Origin: Candidatus Latescibacterota bacterium
GTDB taxonomy: Bacteria; Krumholzibacteriota; Krumholzibacteriia; WVZY01
Length of the DNA: 64,000 nt
NCBI GenBank assembly: GCA_011772205.1
Contig: WVZY01000010.1
Location: 89,899 to 153,898 of the forward strand
Reading direction: 5' to 3'
Made by a program: the position numbers and the translations under genes. Below the pieces are notes generated by a model that ran no database searches, had not been told where the DNA came from, and saw nothing but the letters and a program-made list of their open reading frames with translations. Positions within the stretch are counted from its first letter, which is position 1, and each line of letters begins with the position of its first letter. Below are positions 1 to 8,843 of the stretch, one piece after another.

Positions 1-405
1 CACGAGTACCAGCGGCCCCGTGGGATTCGCTGACACATATTCGACTTGGAACTTCTCGCCTCTTCCAAGCTCCGAAGAACCGTATCTGCCTTTTCGAGAC
101 AGGATTTCCAGCAGGTTTTCAGCAAGAATTTTTGGGGAGAGCGTGAGGTTTATGAATCCAGGCTCGGCCACCTCGACGCTCGCGACAATGTCCTTGGAGA
201 ACGTTGCAGCAGCCACGATCTTCTCGGCAACATCGAGTGGTTTCTTCTTGAGTTTTTTTGCGAGACTCATGGCGATGGGAGTACTGATATCGCCATGAGA
301 CTTCAAGCGCGGCTTCTCCAGTATAATGCCGGGCTCCTCTTCAATGAAGCCTAGGCTCCTCAGAGCCCCCTGAATACTCTTCTGGATCTCCTCAAGGAAT
401 TTCAA
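1..405 (-). CDS. argS: Arginyl-tRNA synthetase, N-terminal part (cut by window edge)
   Basis: Charges tRNA-Arg with arginine in the cytoplasm. Only the first 135 codons are present; the rest lies beyond base 1. The fragment reads as the Add-1 tRNA-recognition domain with GDISTPIAMSLAKKLKKKP and VEVAEPGFINLTLSP, then enters the catalytic domain at VEYVSANPTGPL, which is the family sequence just ahead of the HIGH motif. The start is a TTG at 405 that overlaps the rsfS stop as TTGA, with GGTGAGG about nine bases upstream, so it is probably translationally coupled to rsfS. Family assignment is firm from these motifs; the remainder of the enzyme cannot be seen. Confidence 0.9.
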   Translation of the reverse strand, partial: MKFLEEIQKSIQGALRSLGFIEEEPGIILEKPRLKSHGDISTPIAMSLAKKLKKKPLDVAEKIVAAATFSKDIVASVEVAEPGFINLTLSPKILAENLLEILSRKGRYGSSELGRGEKFQVEYVSANPTGPLVLV

Positions 406-773
406 CTCAGTGATTCCTCACCTTCACTGCTGAATCTTTCTCTTTCAGCATCTCCCCACAGTCGCTCTAGCCGGTAATAATTCCTAACATCCGGGTGAAA
501 AATATGCACCACCACGTCCACGAGATCTATCAGCACCCATCTCAACGACTCGTATCCCTCGACGTTGTAGATCTCTATGTCTTCTTTTCCACACCCCTCT
601 CTCACGGCATCTGCAATCGCTTTGATTTGGACATCCGAGGTGCCACTGCAGACAACAAAAAAATCCGTCATCGTCGTTATCTTTCTAAGATCGAGCAGGA
701 GGACATCCTCTGCTTTTTTGCTCAACGCGAATTTAATAACTCTCCTCGCAATAGTCTTCGGTCTTTTTACCAA
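402..773 (-). CDS. rsfS: Ribosomal silencing factor RsfS (YbeB/Iojap family)
   Basis: A 123-residue protein of the RsfS family, which binds ribosomal protein uL14 and blocks 30S/50S joining when nutrients run short. Family features visible are ALSKKAEDVLLLDLRKITTM, TDFFVVCSGTSDVQIKAIAD and ESLRWVLIDLVDVVVHIFHP. Length fits the family. The start is TTG at 773, preceded by AGGAGG with five bases between, which is a strong ribosome site for a weak start codon. It overlaps argS by four bases, and a sigma70-like promoter lies just upstream at 824-852. In many bacteria rsfS sits with nadD; here its neighbour is argS. Confidence 0.93.
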   Translation of the reverse strand: MVKRPKTIARRVIKFALSKKAEDVLLLDLRKITTMTDFFVVCSGTSDVQIKAIADAVREGCGKEDIEIYNVEGYESLRWVLIDLVDVVVHIFHPDVRNYYRLERLWGDAERERFSSEGEESLS

Positions 774-823
774 ATACCCCTCCTGTCGGTCAGTTTCTTC
801 AAGACTATATCGATTACGGCGTT

Positions 824-852
824 AAAGTACTTCCAGCAGATGTGCTTGTCAA
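824..852 (-). promoter_or_regulatory. Candidate sigma70 promoter for rsfS-argS
   Basis: On the minus strand TTGACA (852-847) is followed by a 17-base spacer and TACTTT (829-824). The -35 box is perfect and the -10 matches three of six. The position, about 50 bases ahead of the rsfS start and in the gap after tatC, is right for a promoter. Called by eye. Confidence 0.4.
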
Positions 853-867
853 GATGCACACCCGGCG

Positions 868-1626
868 TTACTCCTCCTCATCCTCCTTCTTTTTCCGGAC
901 GACAATCATGGCAATCGCCACGCTTCCCATATATAAAATAAAAATCGGTCCGGCCATCAGAACCTGGGATACAGCATCCGGTGGTGTCAGAATCGCTGCA
1001 GCCACAAATATAGCGACTATGGCATATCTCCACTGTCTGAGAAGGAATTGCGGAGTCACGATTCCCAACAGGCTGAGCACTAGAACGACAATCGGTAATT
1101 GAAAGACTATGCCAAATGTAAAGCACAACCTCGCTACAAACGTGAAAGATGATTGAACGGATAGGAGAGGATTTATGTTCTCCGTTCCGAATCGCAAAAG
1201 GAACTGAAGAACGATTGGGATTAGGATCAAATAGCAAAACAGAACGCCTGCATAGAACAAGGCTGATGAACTCAATATAAACGGAAAAACTTTTTTTCTC
1301 TCGCTAGTGAAAAGCCCTGGTGAAATGAATGCCCAAATCTTCGAAAGAACAAACGGAAAAGCGAGCATAAAGCCCAGCACAAAACTAACCTTCAGCCTCA
1401 CCATAAAGGCTTCCAAAGGAGAATGAAAATACAGGCTTTCAACCGGCAGATCGTTAATGAGAATATCTAAGATTTTACCGCTGAAAAACCAGCACAACAC
1501 TGAGAGGACGAAGAAAACAACCAGGGATTGAATGATTGTAGACCTGAGTTCCTCTAGGTGATCGAGGAATGACATCTCCTTGAGATTATCTTCGGTGATT
1601 GAGGATTCTTCGAGTCTGGGTTTCAC
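868..1626 (-). CDS. tatC: Sec-independent protein translocase TatC
   Basis: Core receptor of the twin-arginine translocon in the inner membrane; it recognises the RR signal peptide of folded cargo. At 252 residues it has family length, six predicted transmembrane segments, and the diagnostic N-terminal block MSFLDHLEELRSTI, then LAFPFVLSKIWAFISPGLF and LTPPDAVSQVLMAGPIFILY. The tail is charged (KKKEDEEE), typical of a cytoplasmic end. The start used is GTG at 1626; it has no clear ribosome site, and an ATG at 1575 is a possible alternative. No tatA/tatB is visible nearby, so they must lie elsewhere. Confidence 0.95.
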   Translation of the reverse strand: MKPRLEESSITEDNLKEMSFLDHLEELRSTIIQSLVVFFVLSVLCWFFSGKILDILINDLPVESLYFHSPLEAFMVRLKVSFVLGFMLAFPFVLSKIWAFISPGLFTSERKKVFPFILSSSALFYAGVLFCYLILIPIVLQFLLRFGTENINPLLSVQSSFTFVARLCFTFGIVFQLPIVVLVLSLLGIVTPQFLLRQWRYAIVAIFVAAAILTPPDAVSQVLMAGPIFILYMGSVAIAMIVVRKKKEDEEE

Positions 1627-1639
1627 ACTGCGCTAACGT

Positions 1640-2413
1640 TTATTTCAGCTCTTTCTTTAGTTCAATCGTCTGACTTTCGCCTTCAATTTTGGCTTTGAAT
1701 TTAACTATTCCCACTTCTTTGGGATCAAAACAATACTCGAATTCAAATTTGTTCTCTTTCTCCCCATCAATATGACTTGCTCCCTCACCTTTTATTTTCG
1801 CGCACTGCCTGCCCTTTTCCTTCGTCATCTCCTCGAATTGACAAACCACTCTTGTTATCATCGTTACGCGCTGATCCTCCCTCATTGTCTCGGTCGTATC
1901 CAGGCATACCCAATTGCCTCCCACGCCAATCGTCGAATCCGGTAATTCGGGATACCAGCCATTGATCAAAGCGTCTAAAACCTGTGAAAACTGTCTCCAG
2001 CCTTCGATATAGCTTTTCGGCCTGATGTCCGACACCTCTCCGATTTTATTCACTCTGTAACCCAATGTTTGTCCCACCAGCACTTCATCCATCTTGTTGT
2101 CTATGAGCTTGTCGTTCATTCTCATGGAACTGGAGACCTCTATAAAGGTGACTTCCATTTTGAATAAACCACTTTCCTCGATCTCAATGCACGTCTCGGT
2201 CAGTTCCATTTCGGAGAGAAAAACGTAGTTACGGCCTGAAAAGCTCGTCTCCTGGCCAAAATCAATTTCGAACTTCTGCGAAGAACCTGGTTTGAAATTG
2301 TAGACGAAATGTACATCATCCTTTGCCAGGCCTGGCGTGGGAACCAAAAACAACCAAACAACAACGGAAAGAAAGACAACCAACGCAGATCGACTGAGAG
2401 CTCTTGCAAACAT
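1640..2413 (-). CDS. Exported protein of unknown function
   Basis: A 257-residue protein with a clear signal peptide: charged start (MFARALSRSAL), hydrophobic core LVVFLSVVVWLFLV, and a likely cut after GLA. The mature part is hydrophilic, rich in Glu and Lys, and looks beta-rich, with repeated aromatic-flanked strands and segments like YRVNKIGEVSDI. I do not recognise the family; its pattern resembles periplasmic DUF proteins whose central motif reads GYRVNKIGEV. The start ATG at 2413 has AAGGGAGG seven bases upstream. It sits between nrdR and tatC on the same strand, 13 bases from tatC, so it is probably cotranscribed with tatC. Confidence 0.75.
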   Translation of the reverse strand: MFARALSRSALVVFLSVVVWLFLVPTPGLAKDDVHFVYNFKPGSSQKFEIDFGQETSFSGRNYVFLSEMELTETCIEIEESGLFKMEVTFIEVSSSMRMNDKLIDNKMDEVLVGQTLGYRVNKIGEVSDIRPKSYIEGWRQFSQVLDALINGWYPELPDSTIGVGGNWVCLDTTETMREDQRVTMITRVVCQFEEMTKEKGRQCAKIKGEGASHIDGEKENKFEFEYCFDPKEVGIVKFKAKIEGESQTIELKKELK

Positions 2414-2504
2414 AGTGCACCTCCCTTGTCGAGAATCAGAAAGCGTTCCGGCGCCCTCCTATGGGATACCCAAAACGCCTGCAAGAACGGATCGAACCAA
2501 ACGT

Positions 2505-2981
2505 CTACTCCTCATTTCCACCCTTTCCCGACTTATCCAGAAGGCTTTTAAGCTCCTTCATAAACTGATTGATATCTTTGAATTGGCGGTAGACGGAAGC
2601 AAAGCGAACATAAGCCACGTGATCCAGTTCTTCCAATTTCTCCATGACTTGGTTGCCGAGTTCCGTCGACCGGATCTCCTGCTTGAACTTCCCGAACGTT
2701 GCACTCTCTATTTCATCGACAAGTTTTTCCAATTGTTCCCGAGGAATCGGCCTCCTCTCGCACGCTTTCAGGAGGCCCGTGAGAAGCTTTTCCCTGCTGT
2801 AGACCTCCCTTCGCCCATCTCTCTTCACGACCATGAGCGGAGCCCTCTCGATGTACTCGTACGTTGTAAAGCGCTTGCCGCAGTTCAGGCATTCCCTTCT
2901 CCTCCTTATTGCGGAGCCTTCCTTAATGGTGCGGGAGTCCACCACCTTATCTTCATTGTACTCGCAATGAGGGCATCTCAT
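2505..2981 (-). CDS. nrdR: Transcriptional repressor NrdR
   Basis: A 158-residue repressor of ribonucleotide reductase genes that senses ATP and dATP. The N-terminal zinc ribbon is complete: CPHC near residue 3 and CLNCGKRF near residue 31, with the RRRREC basic patch between. An ATP-cone follows from about residue 47 ([17 protein letters not shown]). Length is that of the family. Gene order glyA-nrdR and rpiB-glyA-nrdR is widespread in bacteria, which supports the call. No ribonucleotide reductase gene lies in the window, so the targets are elsewhere. Confidence 0.96.
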   Translation of the reverse strand: MRCPHCEYNEDKVVDSRTIKEGSAIRRRRECLNCGKRFTTYEYIERAPLMVVKRDGRREVYSREKLLTGLLKACERRPIPREQLEKLVDEIESATFGKFKQEIRSTELGNQVMEKLEELDHVAYVRFASVYRQFKDINQFMKELKSLLDKSGKGGNEE

Positions 2982-3076
2982 TCGTAACTTACCACCTTCG
3001 CCTCATCAGCAAAGCATACTGCATCCGCCGGGAGCCGACGCGAGAGGAAAAGATCTGGTAGAAAACGACCAGGGGG

Positions 3077-3117
3077 GAAAACTTGCGCCTTCCGGCAGAA
3101 GGCTTTCCGGTGGCAAG
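3077..3117 (-). terminator. Probable terminator after glyA
   Basis: Read on the minus strand, CTTGC, then an inner hairpin GCCTTC-TGCCG-GAAGGC, then GCAAG, then TTTTCCCCC. The U-run is short, so strength is uncertain. It lies about 35 bases beyond the glyA stop and ahead of nrdR. Confidence 0.5.
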
Positions 3118-3149
3118 TAAGATTCTCGAGTGGATCTTTGCTCGTAGCT

Positions 3150-4409
3150 TTACCGCCTCAACTCGGCATACAAGGGAAACGCTTCACAAAGTCCGGCGGT
3201 CTCTTTCTTGACCGCCTGTTGAACTTGTTCGTCATCTATATTTTCCAGAACGCGGCACATTAAATCGGCGATCTTTTCCATCTCGGGTTCCTTCATTCCG
3301 CGGGTGGTAAGAGCAGGCGTCCCCACGCGAATGCCGCTCGTGACGAATGGGCTTTTCTTGTCGAACGGGACGGTATTTTTGTTTACCGTGATCCCTGCTT
3401 CTTCGAGGGCTCTTTCCGCTTTCTTGCCGGTGAGCCCTCTGGGGCTCAAATCCAGCAGCAGCAGGTGCGTATCCGTTCCGCCCGAAACGACATCGAAGCC
3501 CCGTTCCATAAAGCGCCTGGCCAGTGCTTGAGCATTTGCAACTATTTGGCGTTGGTAAGCTTTGAATTCCTCGGTCATTGCCTCCTTGAAACAGACGGCT
3601 TTCGCCGCAATAACATGCATGAATGGCCCCCCTTGAGTACCAGGGAAGTTCAGTTTGTCTACTTTTTCGCGATGTTCTTCTGGGCAGAGGATCAGCCCCC
3701 CTCTGGGACCCCTGAGCGTTTTGTGGGTCGTGCTGGTGATAACATCCGCGTACGGGACGGGATCCGGATGGAGGCCGGCTGCGATAAGACCTGCAATGTG
3801 CGCCATGTCGACGAGCAGATAACACGAAGCCTTATCGCAAATCTCACGGAGTCTTTTGAAATCCAGTTTCCTCGGGTAAGCGCTAGCCCCAGCAACGAGA
3901 AGTTTTGGACGTTCCTTCAATACATCGTCTTCCAGAACATCGTAGTCGATCGTGCGGGTCTCAGGTGAAACAGTGTACTGCGACACTTCGAAGAACATCC
4001 CCGAGAAATTGACGGGATGGCCGTGGGTAAGGTGCCCCCCATGCGCGAGAGAAAGCCCCATGATTTTTTCGCCGTACGAGAGGAATGCGAAATACGCCGT
4101 CATGTTGGCCTGGCTGCCCGAGTGAGGCTGGACGTTTGCGTGATCCGCCCCGAAAAGCGCCTTCGCCCTTTCCTGCGCCAGCACTTCGACCTTATCCACT
4201 TCGTCGCACCCCCCGTAATACCGTTTCCCGGGGTACCCTTCAGCATACTTGTTCGTCATAACGGAGCCCATAGCGTTAAGCACAGCCCTGCTCACAAAAT
4301 TTTCCGAGGCGATCATCTCGAGTTGACCGTGCTCACGTTCGACCTCCAACCGGATCGCTTCAGCCACTTCCGGATCCGTCTTCTTGAGTATTTCAAAAGC
4401 TTCTTCCAC
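3150..4409 (-). CDS. glyA: Serine hydroxymethyltransferase
   Basis: PLP enzyme that interconverts serine and glycine while loading tetrahydrofolate with a one-carbon unit; cytoplasmic. At 419 residues it has standard length. Visible family features are the N-terminal [12 protein letters not shown], the sugar-like loop [14 protein letters not shown], the substrate stretch [15 protein letters not shown], the PLP lysine in [12 protein letters not shown], and the C-terminal [16 protein letters not shown]. The start is GTG at 4409 with GGAAGG eight bases upstream. It follows rpiB by 38 bases and precedes nrdR, with a hairpin terminator between. Confidence 0.97.
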   Translation of the reverse strand: MEEAFEILKKTDPEVAEAIRLEVEREHGQLEMIASENFVSRAVLNAMGSVMTNKYAEGYPGKRYYGGCDEVDKVEVLAQERAKALFGADHANVQPHSGSQANMTAYFAFLSYGEKIMGLSLAHGGHLTHGHPVNFSGMFFEVSQYTVSPETRTIDYDVLEDDVLKERPKLLVAGASAYPRKLDFKRLREICDKASCYLLVDMAHIAGLIAAGLHPDPVPYADVITSTTHKTLRGPRGGLILCPEEHREKVDKLNFPGTQGGPFMHVIAAKAVCFKEAMTEEFKAYQRQIVANAQALARRFMERGFDVVSGGTDTHLLLLDLSPRGLTGKKAERALEEAGITVNKNTVPFDKKSPFVTSGIRVGTPALTTRGMKEPEMEKIADLMCRVLENIDDEQVQQAVKKETAGLCEAFPLYAELRR

Positions 4410-4447
4410 CTTTTTAACCTTCCCTGTGACGTTGCATCGGTAAAATA

Positions 4448-4912
4448 TCAGCCCCGGTTTCTTCCGCGCCGCGCCTTCTCATCGTAGTCCATGATTTTGT
4501 CCACCCGCCGCTTGTGCCGGCCCCCTTCGAAGCTCGTGTCGAGAAAGTTGTCGACAATTGAGTATATATCTTCTTGCTCTATTTGCCAGCCGGTCAGCGC
4601 CAAGATATTGGCATCATTGTGCCGGCGCGAAAGCCTGGCAGCTTCGGGATTCAAGCATAGGGCCGCACGGATCCCACACACCTTGTTCGCCGCCATCGCC
4701 ATCCCAATCCCTGTCCCGCAGATGAGGATCGCCCTGTCCGCCTCCCCGCGTGCCACCATTTCCGCGGCTGGGATCCCATAATCGGGATAATCCACCTTTT
4801 CATCGCCAAACGAACCAATATCGACACACTCATAGTTTTTAGAGACGAGATATTCTTTGAGAAGCTCCTTGAAGGCCACTCCGTTATGGTCGGAAGCGAG
4901 TACTATCTTCAT
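4448..4912 (-). CDS. rpiB: Ribose-5-phosphate isomerase B
   Basis: Interconverts ribose-5-phosphate and ribulose-5-phosphate in the pentose phosphate pathway. At 154 residues it matches the RpiB/LacAB family: N-terminal [11 protein letters not shown], the catalytic cysteine in [16 protein letters not shown], and the [11 protein letters not shown] motif. The C-terminal [13 protein letters not shown] is also typical. ATG at 4912 has GAGGAAAG just upstream. It lies 13 bases after ilvE and 38 before glyA on the same strand, so ilvE-rpiB-glyA is probably one transcript. Confidence 0.96.
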   Translation of the reverse strand: MKIVLASDHNGVAFKELLKEYLVSKNYECVDIGSFGDEKVDYPDYGIPAAEMVARGEADRAILICGTGIGMAMAANKVCGIRAALCLNPEAARLSRRHNDANILALTGWQIEQEDIYSIVDNFLDTSFEGGRHKRRVDKIMDYDEKARRGRNRG

Positions 4913-4925
4913 CTTTCCTCATCTA

Positions 4926-5846
4926 TTATAAGATGGTGAGCCACCCATACTTGTCCTCGATCTCACCCGATAGAACTCCGAAGAATCGTTCCTGAAGCTC
5001 CCGCGTTATCGGTCCTCTTTTCCCGTTCCCAACCTTGATTTTATCAACACTTCGAATCGGAGTAATCTCCGCCGCGCTCCCCGTGAAGAACACTTCTTCG
5101 GCGAGATAAACGGATTCTCTTGGTATCATCTGCTCGATCACTTCGATACCGAGGTCTCCGGCGTGTTTAACCACGCAATCCCTCGTAATGCCCGGAAGGA
5201 CGGAGGCGCCAAGCGGGGGGGTGACCAGTTTGCCATCGCGCACGATGAATAAGTTTTCGCCACTGCCCTCACTCACATAGCCCGCCGTATCCAGCGCGAT
5301 CCCCTCAACATATCCGTTGACGATCGCTTCCATTTTGATCAGCTGGGAGTTCATGTAGTTGGCACCGCATTTTGCCAGGGCCGGCATCGTGTTCGGAGCA
5401 ATCCTGTTCCAGGACGACACGCAGACATCGACGCCTTGCTCGAGCGCTTCCTTGCCGAGATACTTACCCCATTCCCAGACGACGATAAAAACATTCACCG
5501 GATTGTTAAAAGGATTGACGCCGAGCTCCTCAAAACCGCGGTACACCACCGGCCTGATGTAACACTCCTCGAGTTTGTTGATTCGTATGGTTTCCTTTAT
5601 CGCGTCACTGATCTGTTCCTGGGAATATGGTGGATCCATACGGTATACCTTGGCAGAATCGAATAAACGCTTCACATGAGCATCGAGCCTGAATGCTGCG
5701 CTGCCCATCGGGGTTTTGTAACACCTCATCCCCTCGAAAACCGCTGTGCCATAATGGACCACATGAGCGCATACATGAATTGTAGCATCATCCCAATCGG
5801 CCATCTTCCCATCCATCCAGATCTTATCAGTCTTCTTCAACGCCAT
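4926..5846 (-). CDS. ilvE: Branched-chain amino acid aminotransferase
   Basis: Fold-type IV PLP transaminase for the last step of Ile, Leu and Val synthesis. Supporting stretches are [20 protein letters not shown] near the N-terminus, the lysine-bearing region [28 protein letters not shown], and [14 protein letters not shown] place the start at the ATG at 5846 ([10 protein letters not shown], 306 residues), because AAGGGAG lies eight bases ahead of it; an in-frame start 24 bases further upstream lacks this. The fold also includes D-amino-acid transaminases and aminodeoxychorismate lyase, but the N-terminal EGMRCY and the length favour IlvE. Confidence 0.93.
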   Translation of the reverse strand: MALKKTDKIWMDGKMADWDDATIHVCAHVVHYGTAVFEGMRCYKTPMGSAAFRLDAHVKRLFDSAKVYRMDPPYSQEQISDAIKETIRINKLEECYIRPVVYRGFEELGVNPFNNPVNVFIVVWEWGKYLGKEALEQGVDVCVSSWNRIAPNTMPALAKCGANYMNSQLIKMEAIVNGYVEGIALDTAGYVSEGSGENLFIVRDGKLVTPPLGASVLPGITRDCVVKHAGDLGIEVIEQMIPRESVYLAEEVFFTGSAAEITPIRSVDKIKVGNGKRGPITRELQERFFGVLSGEIEDKYGWLTIL

Positions 5847-5886
5847 GCTGCACACTCCCTTGCTTGTCAATTAACACGCTTGAACC

Positions 5887-6357
5887 CTACTTCGCCCATC
5901 CGTCGAACGTCTTCAGCCGATCCTTCATTTGGCTCAAGCAGTTGTTGATCAGCTCGAAGGTCCTTTCGTAGCCTTCGAAGTTGCCCCCGATCGGATCGGC
6001 GATATCGCCGTCGATCCCGTCGCAGAACTCGCTTAGCAAAAACGTGTATTCGAGCGCAGAAGGCTCGATCACACGGATGGTCTCCTTGTGCTTCGACGAC
6101 ATCACCACAATCAGATCCGCTTCTTTAACAAGAGACCTGTTGAGAAGCCGCGTTATGTGTCCGGTGAGATCAATGCCGTTATTCTCTGCGACTCTAATGG
6201 CTAGAGCAGACGCGGGGAGTCCCTCCAAAGCCGAAGAACCGGCGGAGGATATCTCAATTTGATCGGATAGACTATTGGGGAATATTTTCTTTGCAATCCC
6301 TTCCGCCAGGGGGCTTCGGCAGGTGTTCCCGGAGCACACGAATAGCAATTTCTTCAA
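5887..6357 (-). CDS. Low-molecular-weight protein tyrosine phosphatase family
   Basis: Cysteine phosphatase of the Wzb/Etp/arsenate-reductase fold. The P-loop is CSGNTCRSP, the C-x5-R-S signature, at the extreme N-terminus, and the acid-loop aspartate is likely in IADPIGG near the C-terminus. I place the start at TTG 6357 (reading MKKLLFVCSGN), because GGAAGGA sits seven bases upstream; a GTG at 6390 would add eleven residues with no ribosome site. Such enzymes may act on tyrosine kinases of polysaccharide export, or, in the YwlE branch, on protein arginine phosphate. Substrate cannot be told from sequence. It is 41 bases upstream of ilvE. Confidence 0.88.
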   Translation of the reverse strand: MKKLLFVCSGNTCRSPLAEGIAKKIFPNSLSDQIEISSAGSSALEGLPASALAIRVAENNGIDLTGHITRLLNRSLVKEADLIVVMSSKHKETIRVIEPSALEYTFLLSEFCDGIDGDIADPIGGNFEGYERTFELINNCLSQMKDRLKTFDGWAK

Positions 6358-6504
6358 TAGGGAATCCTTCCAGAAATCTAAGTCAAACACTATCAGCGTC
6401 TAAGCACTGTGTCAAGGGCGAAGCATCAGCCTAGCCGGTGTGTTCCCGGCGATAAAGAACACCTTGGAACAGTTCCATAATGCAATACCCATGTAAAGAA
6501 GAAG

Positions 6505-6533
6505 TTGACATTTCGCAAGATAGACGATATTTA
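6505..6533 (+). promoter_or_regulatory. Candidate sigma70 promoter for the barrel gene at 6556
   Basis: TTGACA at 6505-6510 is followed after 17 bases by TATTTA at 6528-6533; TTTAAT two bases further on is an alternative -10. It lies directly upstream of the 6556 start, in the divergent gap after the phosphatase gene. Confidence 0.45.
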
Positions 6534-6555
6534 ATAAGCAGGAAAGGGAGAGCAA

Positions 6556-7341
6556 ATGAAGAAAAATCAAGTTCTTGGTTTGGCTACCGCGTTGGCACTC
6601 CTCGGTGTGAGTTCCGCCTCGTCAGGCCCGATTTTGAAACCCCGTAAGTATCACGGTCCTATCCCGCGATCCTCCTTTTCTTTGCGTGTGGGTTTTCACG
6701 GTGGAGCTTCCAACGAGGAGATGTGGTCAAAGCTCGATGCTATGGTACTGGAGAGAAGCGGTCAGGTCTTTACCGATGATTTTTCGAACGCCTTCATACT
6801 TGATGGTACTTACACTTACAAGCTCCATCCCCAATTCGCCATTCGCGCGAACGGTTCGCTGACGTTCTTGCGCTCCGAAAGCAGGGGATTTTTCGTTCCT
6901 GCTTTGGATCCCGCTCCTCCCATCCTTCCTGTCTACCATTTTGCCAGGCGATTCAATGTCGATTTGGCCATGCTGGAAGGTTCCGGTGTTTACTACTTCA
7001 CCGATGCTGGGGTCAATGAATTTCAGCCGTATATCGGAGCGGGGTTCAGCGCGGGCTTCCCCCACGCGACGTTCCAGGAGGGGATCGTTGACCCCGATTC
7101 GAACATTGTGATCACAGACGACAACGACACTGAATGGAGCTTGGAAGCTGGAGTGCACGGACTGCTAGGTGCCATGTACTATATATCGAGCTCGATCGCC
7201 ATCAACCTGGAGACGAGGTACCAGATCGCCCAAAGCAAATTCCCGCTCATGATCGAGACACCCGGAGGGCCCAGACAAGTCCGATTCGACGTCGACTATA
7301 CGGGCTTCGTACTGAATGTCGGCGCCGTCTGGGCATTTTGA
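6556..7341 (+). CDS. Outer-membrane beta-barrel protein (OmpA/OmpW-like fold)
   Basis: A 261-residue exported protein. Residues 1-23 form a signal peptide (MKKNQVLGLATALALLGVSSAS, cut after the Ala-rich stretch). The mature part shows alternating strands typical of an eight-stranded barrel: FSLRVGFHGGA, YTYKLHPQFAIRANGSLTF, VYYFTDAGVNEFQPYIGAGF, and a final strand VDYTGFVLNVGAVWAF ending in aromatic Phe, the usual BAM signal. No enzymatic motif is visible. AGGAAAGGGAG precedes the ATG. Function is unknown; it could be structural or a small pore. The next gene follows after 39 bases, or 12 if its GTG start is used. Confidence 0.8.
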   Translation: MKKNQVLGLATALALLGVSSASSGPILKPRKYHGPIPRSSFSLRVGFHGGASNEEMWSKLDAMVLERSGQVFTDDFSNAFILDGTYTYKLHPQFAIRANGSLTFLRSESRGFFVPALDPAPPILPVYHFARRFNVDLAMLEGSGVYYFTDAGVNEFQPYIGAGFSAGFPHATFQEGIVDPDSNIVITDDNDTEWSLEAGVHGLLGAMYYISSSIAINLETRYQIAQSKFPLMIETPGGPRQVRFDVDYTGFVLNVGAVWAF

Positions 7342-7380
7342 GCGCCTTGATGGGTGACTCCAGCAATCCCCACGATCAAA

Positions 7381-8568
7381 ATGGAAAAAACGGACGCCGT
7401 CATTATTGGAGGCGGACCTGCAGGGTCGATCGTCGCTTCTACTCTCGCCAAAAAAGGCTTCGAAATCATTCTTCTCGAGAAACGGCCGCAGATCGGTGTT
7501 CCCGTCCGCTGCGGCGAGGCTACGGGTAGCCGTGAGGAGATCTCCCGCTTCATCCCCATCGACGAAACATGGATCCTCGCGGACATCAACGCCGCGCGCC
7601 TGATCGCTCCTGGAGGCAGGATCGTAGAGAAGCATTTGCCGAGTGTTGGAGTGGTGCTGGACCGATCACGGTTCGACCAGGCACTGGCCGGACAAGCCGC
7701 TAATTCTGGCGCAGATGTCCGTGTTCATACAGAGGCTGTTGGTCTTCTACGTGGTAAGAATTGTGTTGAAGGAGTCTTGGCCCGCGATCACAGGACGGGA
7801 AAGACATACGAGCTCAACGCGAAGGTTACTATCGGCGCCGATGGAATCGAAGGATTCATCGGCCGCTGGGCAGGAATTACCCGTCATTTAAAGCTGAGCG
7901 CGATCCACTCCGCGATACAATATTTAATCGAAGACGACGGCCTTCCCAGGGACACGATCGAACTCTATGCCGGGCGAAAAATCGCTCCGGGCGGCTACGC
8001 CTGGGTGTTCCCCAAGCAAAAAGGATTCGCCAATGTCGGCCTGGGTGTGGACCCCACCATGATCGAGGAGAACACTGCAAAAGATTTTCTCGACCGCTTC
8101 GTCGAGCAGCACTTCCCCAATGCAAAGATCCACGCCACCGTTGCAGGAGGAACATCGGGGACGAAGCCACTCAAAACGATGGTGGGAAATGGAGTACTGC
8201 TGGTCGGAGAAGCCGCCCATCAGAACAATCCGTTATCAGGGGGTGGCATTATGAACGCCCTCGAAGGAGCGGAGGAAGCATCCAAGGTCCTCACCGAGGC
8301 GCTAACTACCGGGGATGTGTCCTGCCGCTTCCTGGAACAGTACGACAGCAGGTGGAAAAATCGTGTGGGGCATGCTATAACGAAGTTCGCCCTTCTGAGG
8401 AAGTTGATTTACCGCCTGGAGGATCATGAACTGGACAACATTGCAGCTGTGCTGGATGGCATCAGCCGAAACGGTGAAGATAAGCCCATTGATTACGCCG
8501 AAATTTTCAAAACTGCGGTAAAAACCGCTCCAGGATTGATATGGAAAGCAAAAAATCTTCTCTGGTGA
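7381..8568 (+). CDS. Geranylgeranyl reductase family FAD-dependent oxidoreductase
   Basis: A flavoprotein of the p-hydroxybenzoate-hydroxylase fold that saturates double bonds of isoprenoid chains. It has the Rossmann FAD motif VIIGGGPAGSIVASTLAKKG, the family CGEATG loop, TIGADGIEGFIGRW, and the C-terminal FAD block VGEAAHQNNPLSGGGIMNAL. In archaea this family reduces lipid tails; in bacteria relatives reduce menaquinone side chains or chlorophyll phytyl precursors. I use ATG 7381; GTG 7354 is the other option and neither has a good ribosome site. It overlaps the ferredoxin gene by 28 bases, which suggests the ferredoxin is its electron donor. Substrate is not decidable from sequence. Confidence 0.85.
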   Translation: MEKTDAVIIGGGPAGSIVASTLAKKGFEIILLEKRPQIGVPVRCGEATGSREEISRFIPIDETWILADINAARLIAPGGRIVEKHLPSVGVVLDRSRFDQALAGQAANSGADVRVHTEAVGLLRGKNCVEGVLARDHRTGKTYELNAKVTIGADGIEGFIGRWAGITRHLKLSAIHSAIQYLIEDDGLPRDTIELYAGRKIAPGGYAWVFPKQKGFANVGLGVDPTMIEENTAKDFLDRFVEQHFPNAKIHATVAGGTSGTKPLKTMVGNGVLLVGEAAHQNNPLSGGGIMNALEGAEEASKVLTEALTTGDVSCRFLEQYDSRWKNRVGHAITKFALLRKLIYRLEDHELDNIAAVLDGISRNGEDKPIDYAEIFKTAVKTAPGLIWKAKNLLW

Positions 8569-8774
8569 CCACCTGCAGGCTCACCATTGACCTCGAAAAA
8601 TGCCTCAGTTGCGCTGCGTGTCCTCCCGTTTGTCACACCGGCGCTTTGAACCTCTCCAGCTTATTGCTTGAGATAAACAAAGAGTTATGCGATAATTGCT
8701 CGATTTGTATCAAGGTTTGCCCAACGGGCGCCCTGTTATTCAGCGAGACCACAAATTTCAAGCCCCAAGGTTAA
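8541..8774 (+). CDS. 2[4Fe-4S] ferredoxin
   Basis: A 77-residue protein with two four-cysteine clusters: C-LSC-AAC-PPVC near residue 24 and C-DNC-SIC-IKVCP near residue 50, each in the C-x2-C-x2-C-x3-C pattern. Length and spacing match bacterial clostridial-type ferredoxins, with a short N-terminal extension. Its start lies inside the end of the reductase gene (28-base overlap), so the pair is very likely translationally coupled and the ferredoxin probably feeds electrons to that reductase. The first cluster lacks the usual Pro right after its fourth cysteine (CHTG), a small deviation. Confidence 0.92.
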   Translation: MESKKSSLVTTCRLTIDLEKCLSCAACPPVCHTGALNLSSLLLEINKELCDNCSICIKVCPTGALLFSETTNFKPQG

Positions 8775-8843
8775 GACACGTAACAGATTGATATTGCAAA
8801 TCTTTGACAATCCGCGAGGGCATATATACCCCATGGAGGGCTC

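Noticed and set aside
2337..2987. 216-codon plus-strand open frame opposite nrdR
   Set aside because: Mirror frame of nrdR, whose zinc ribbon and ATP-cone are clear; no protein-like pattern on this strand.
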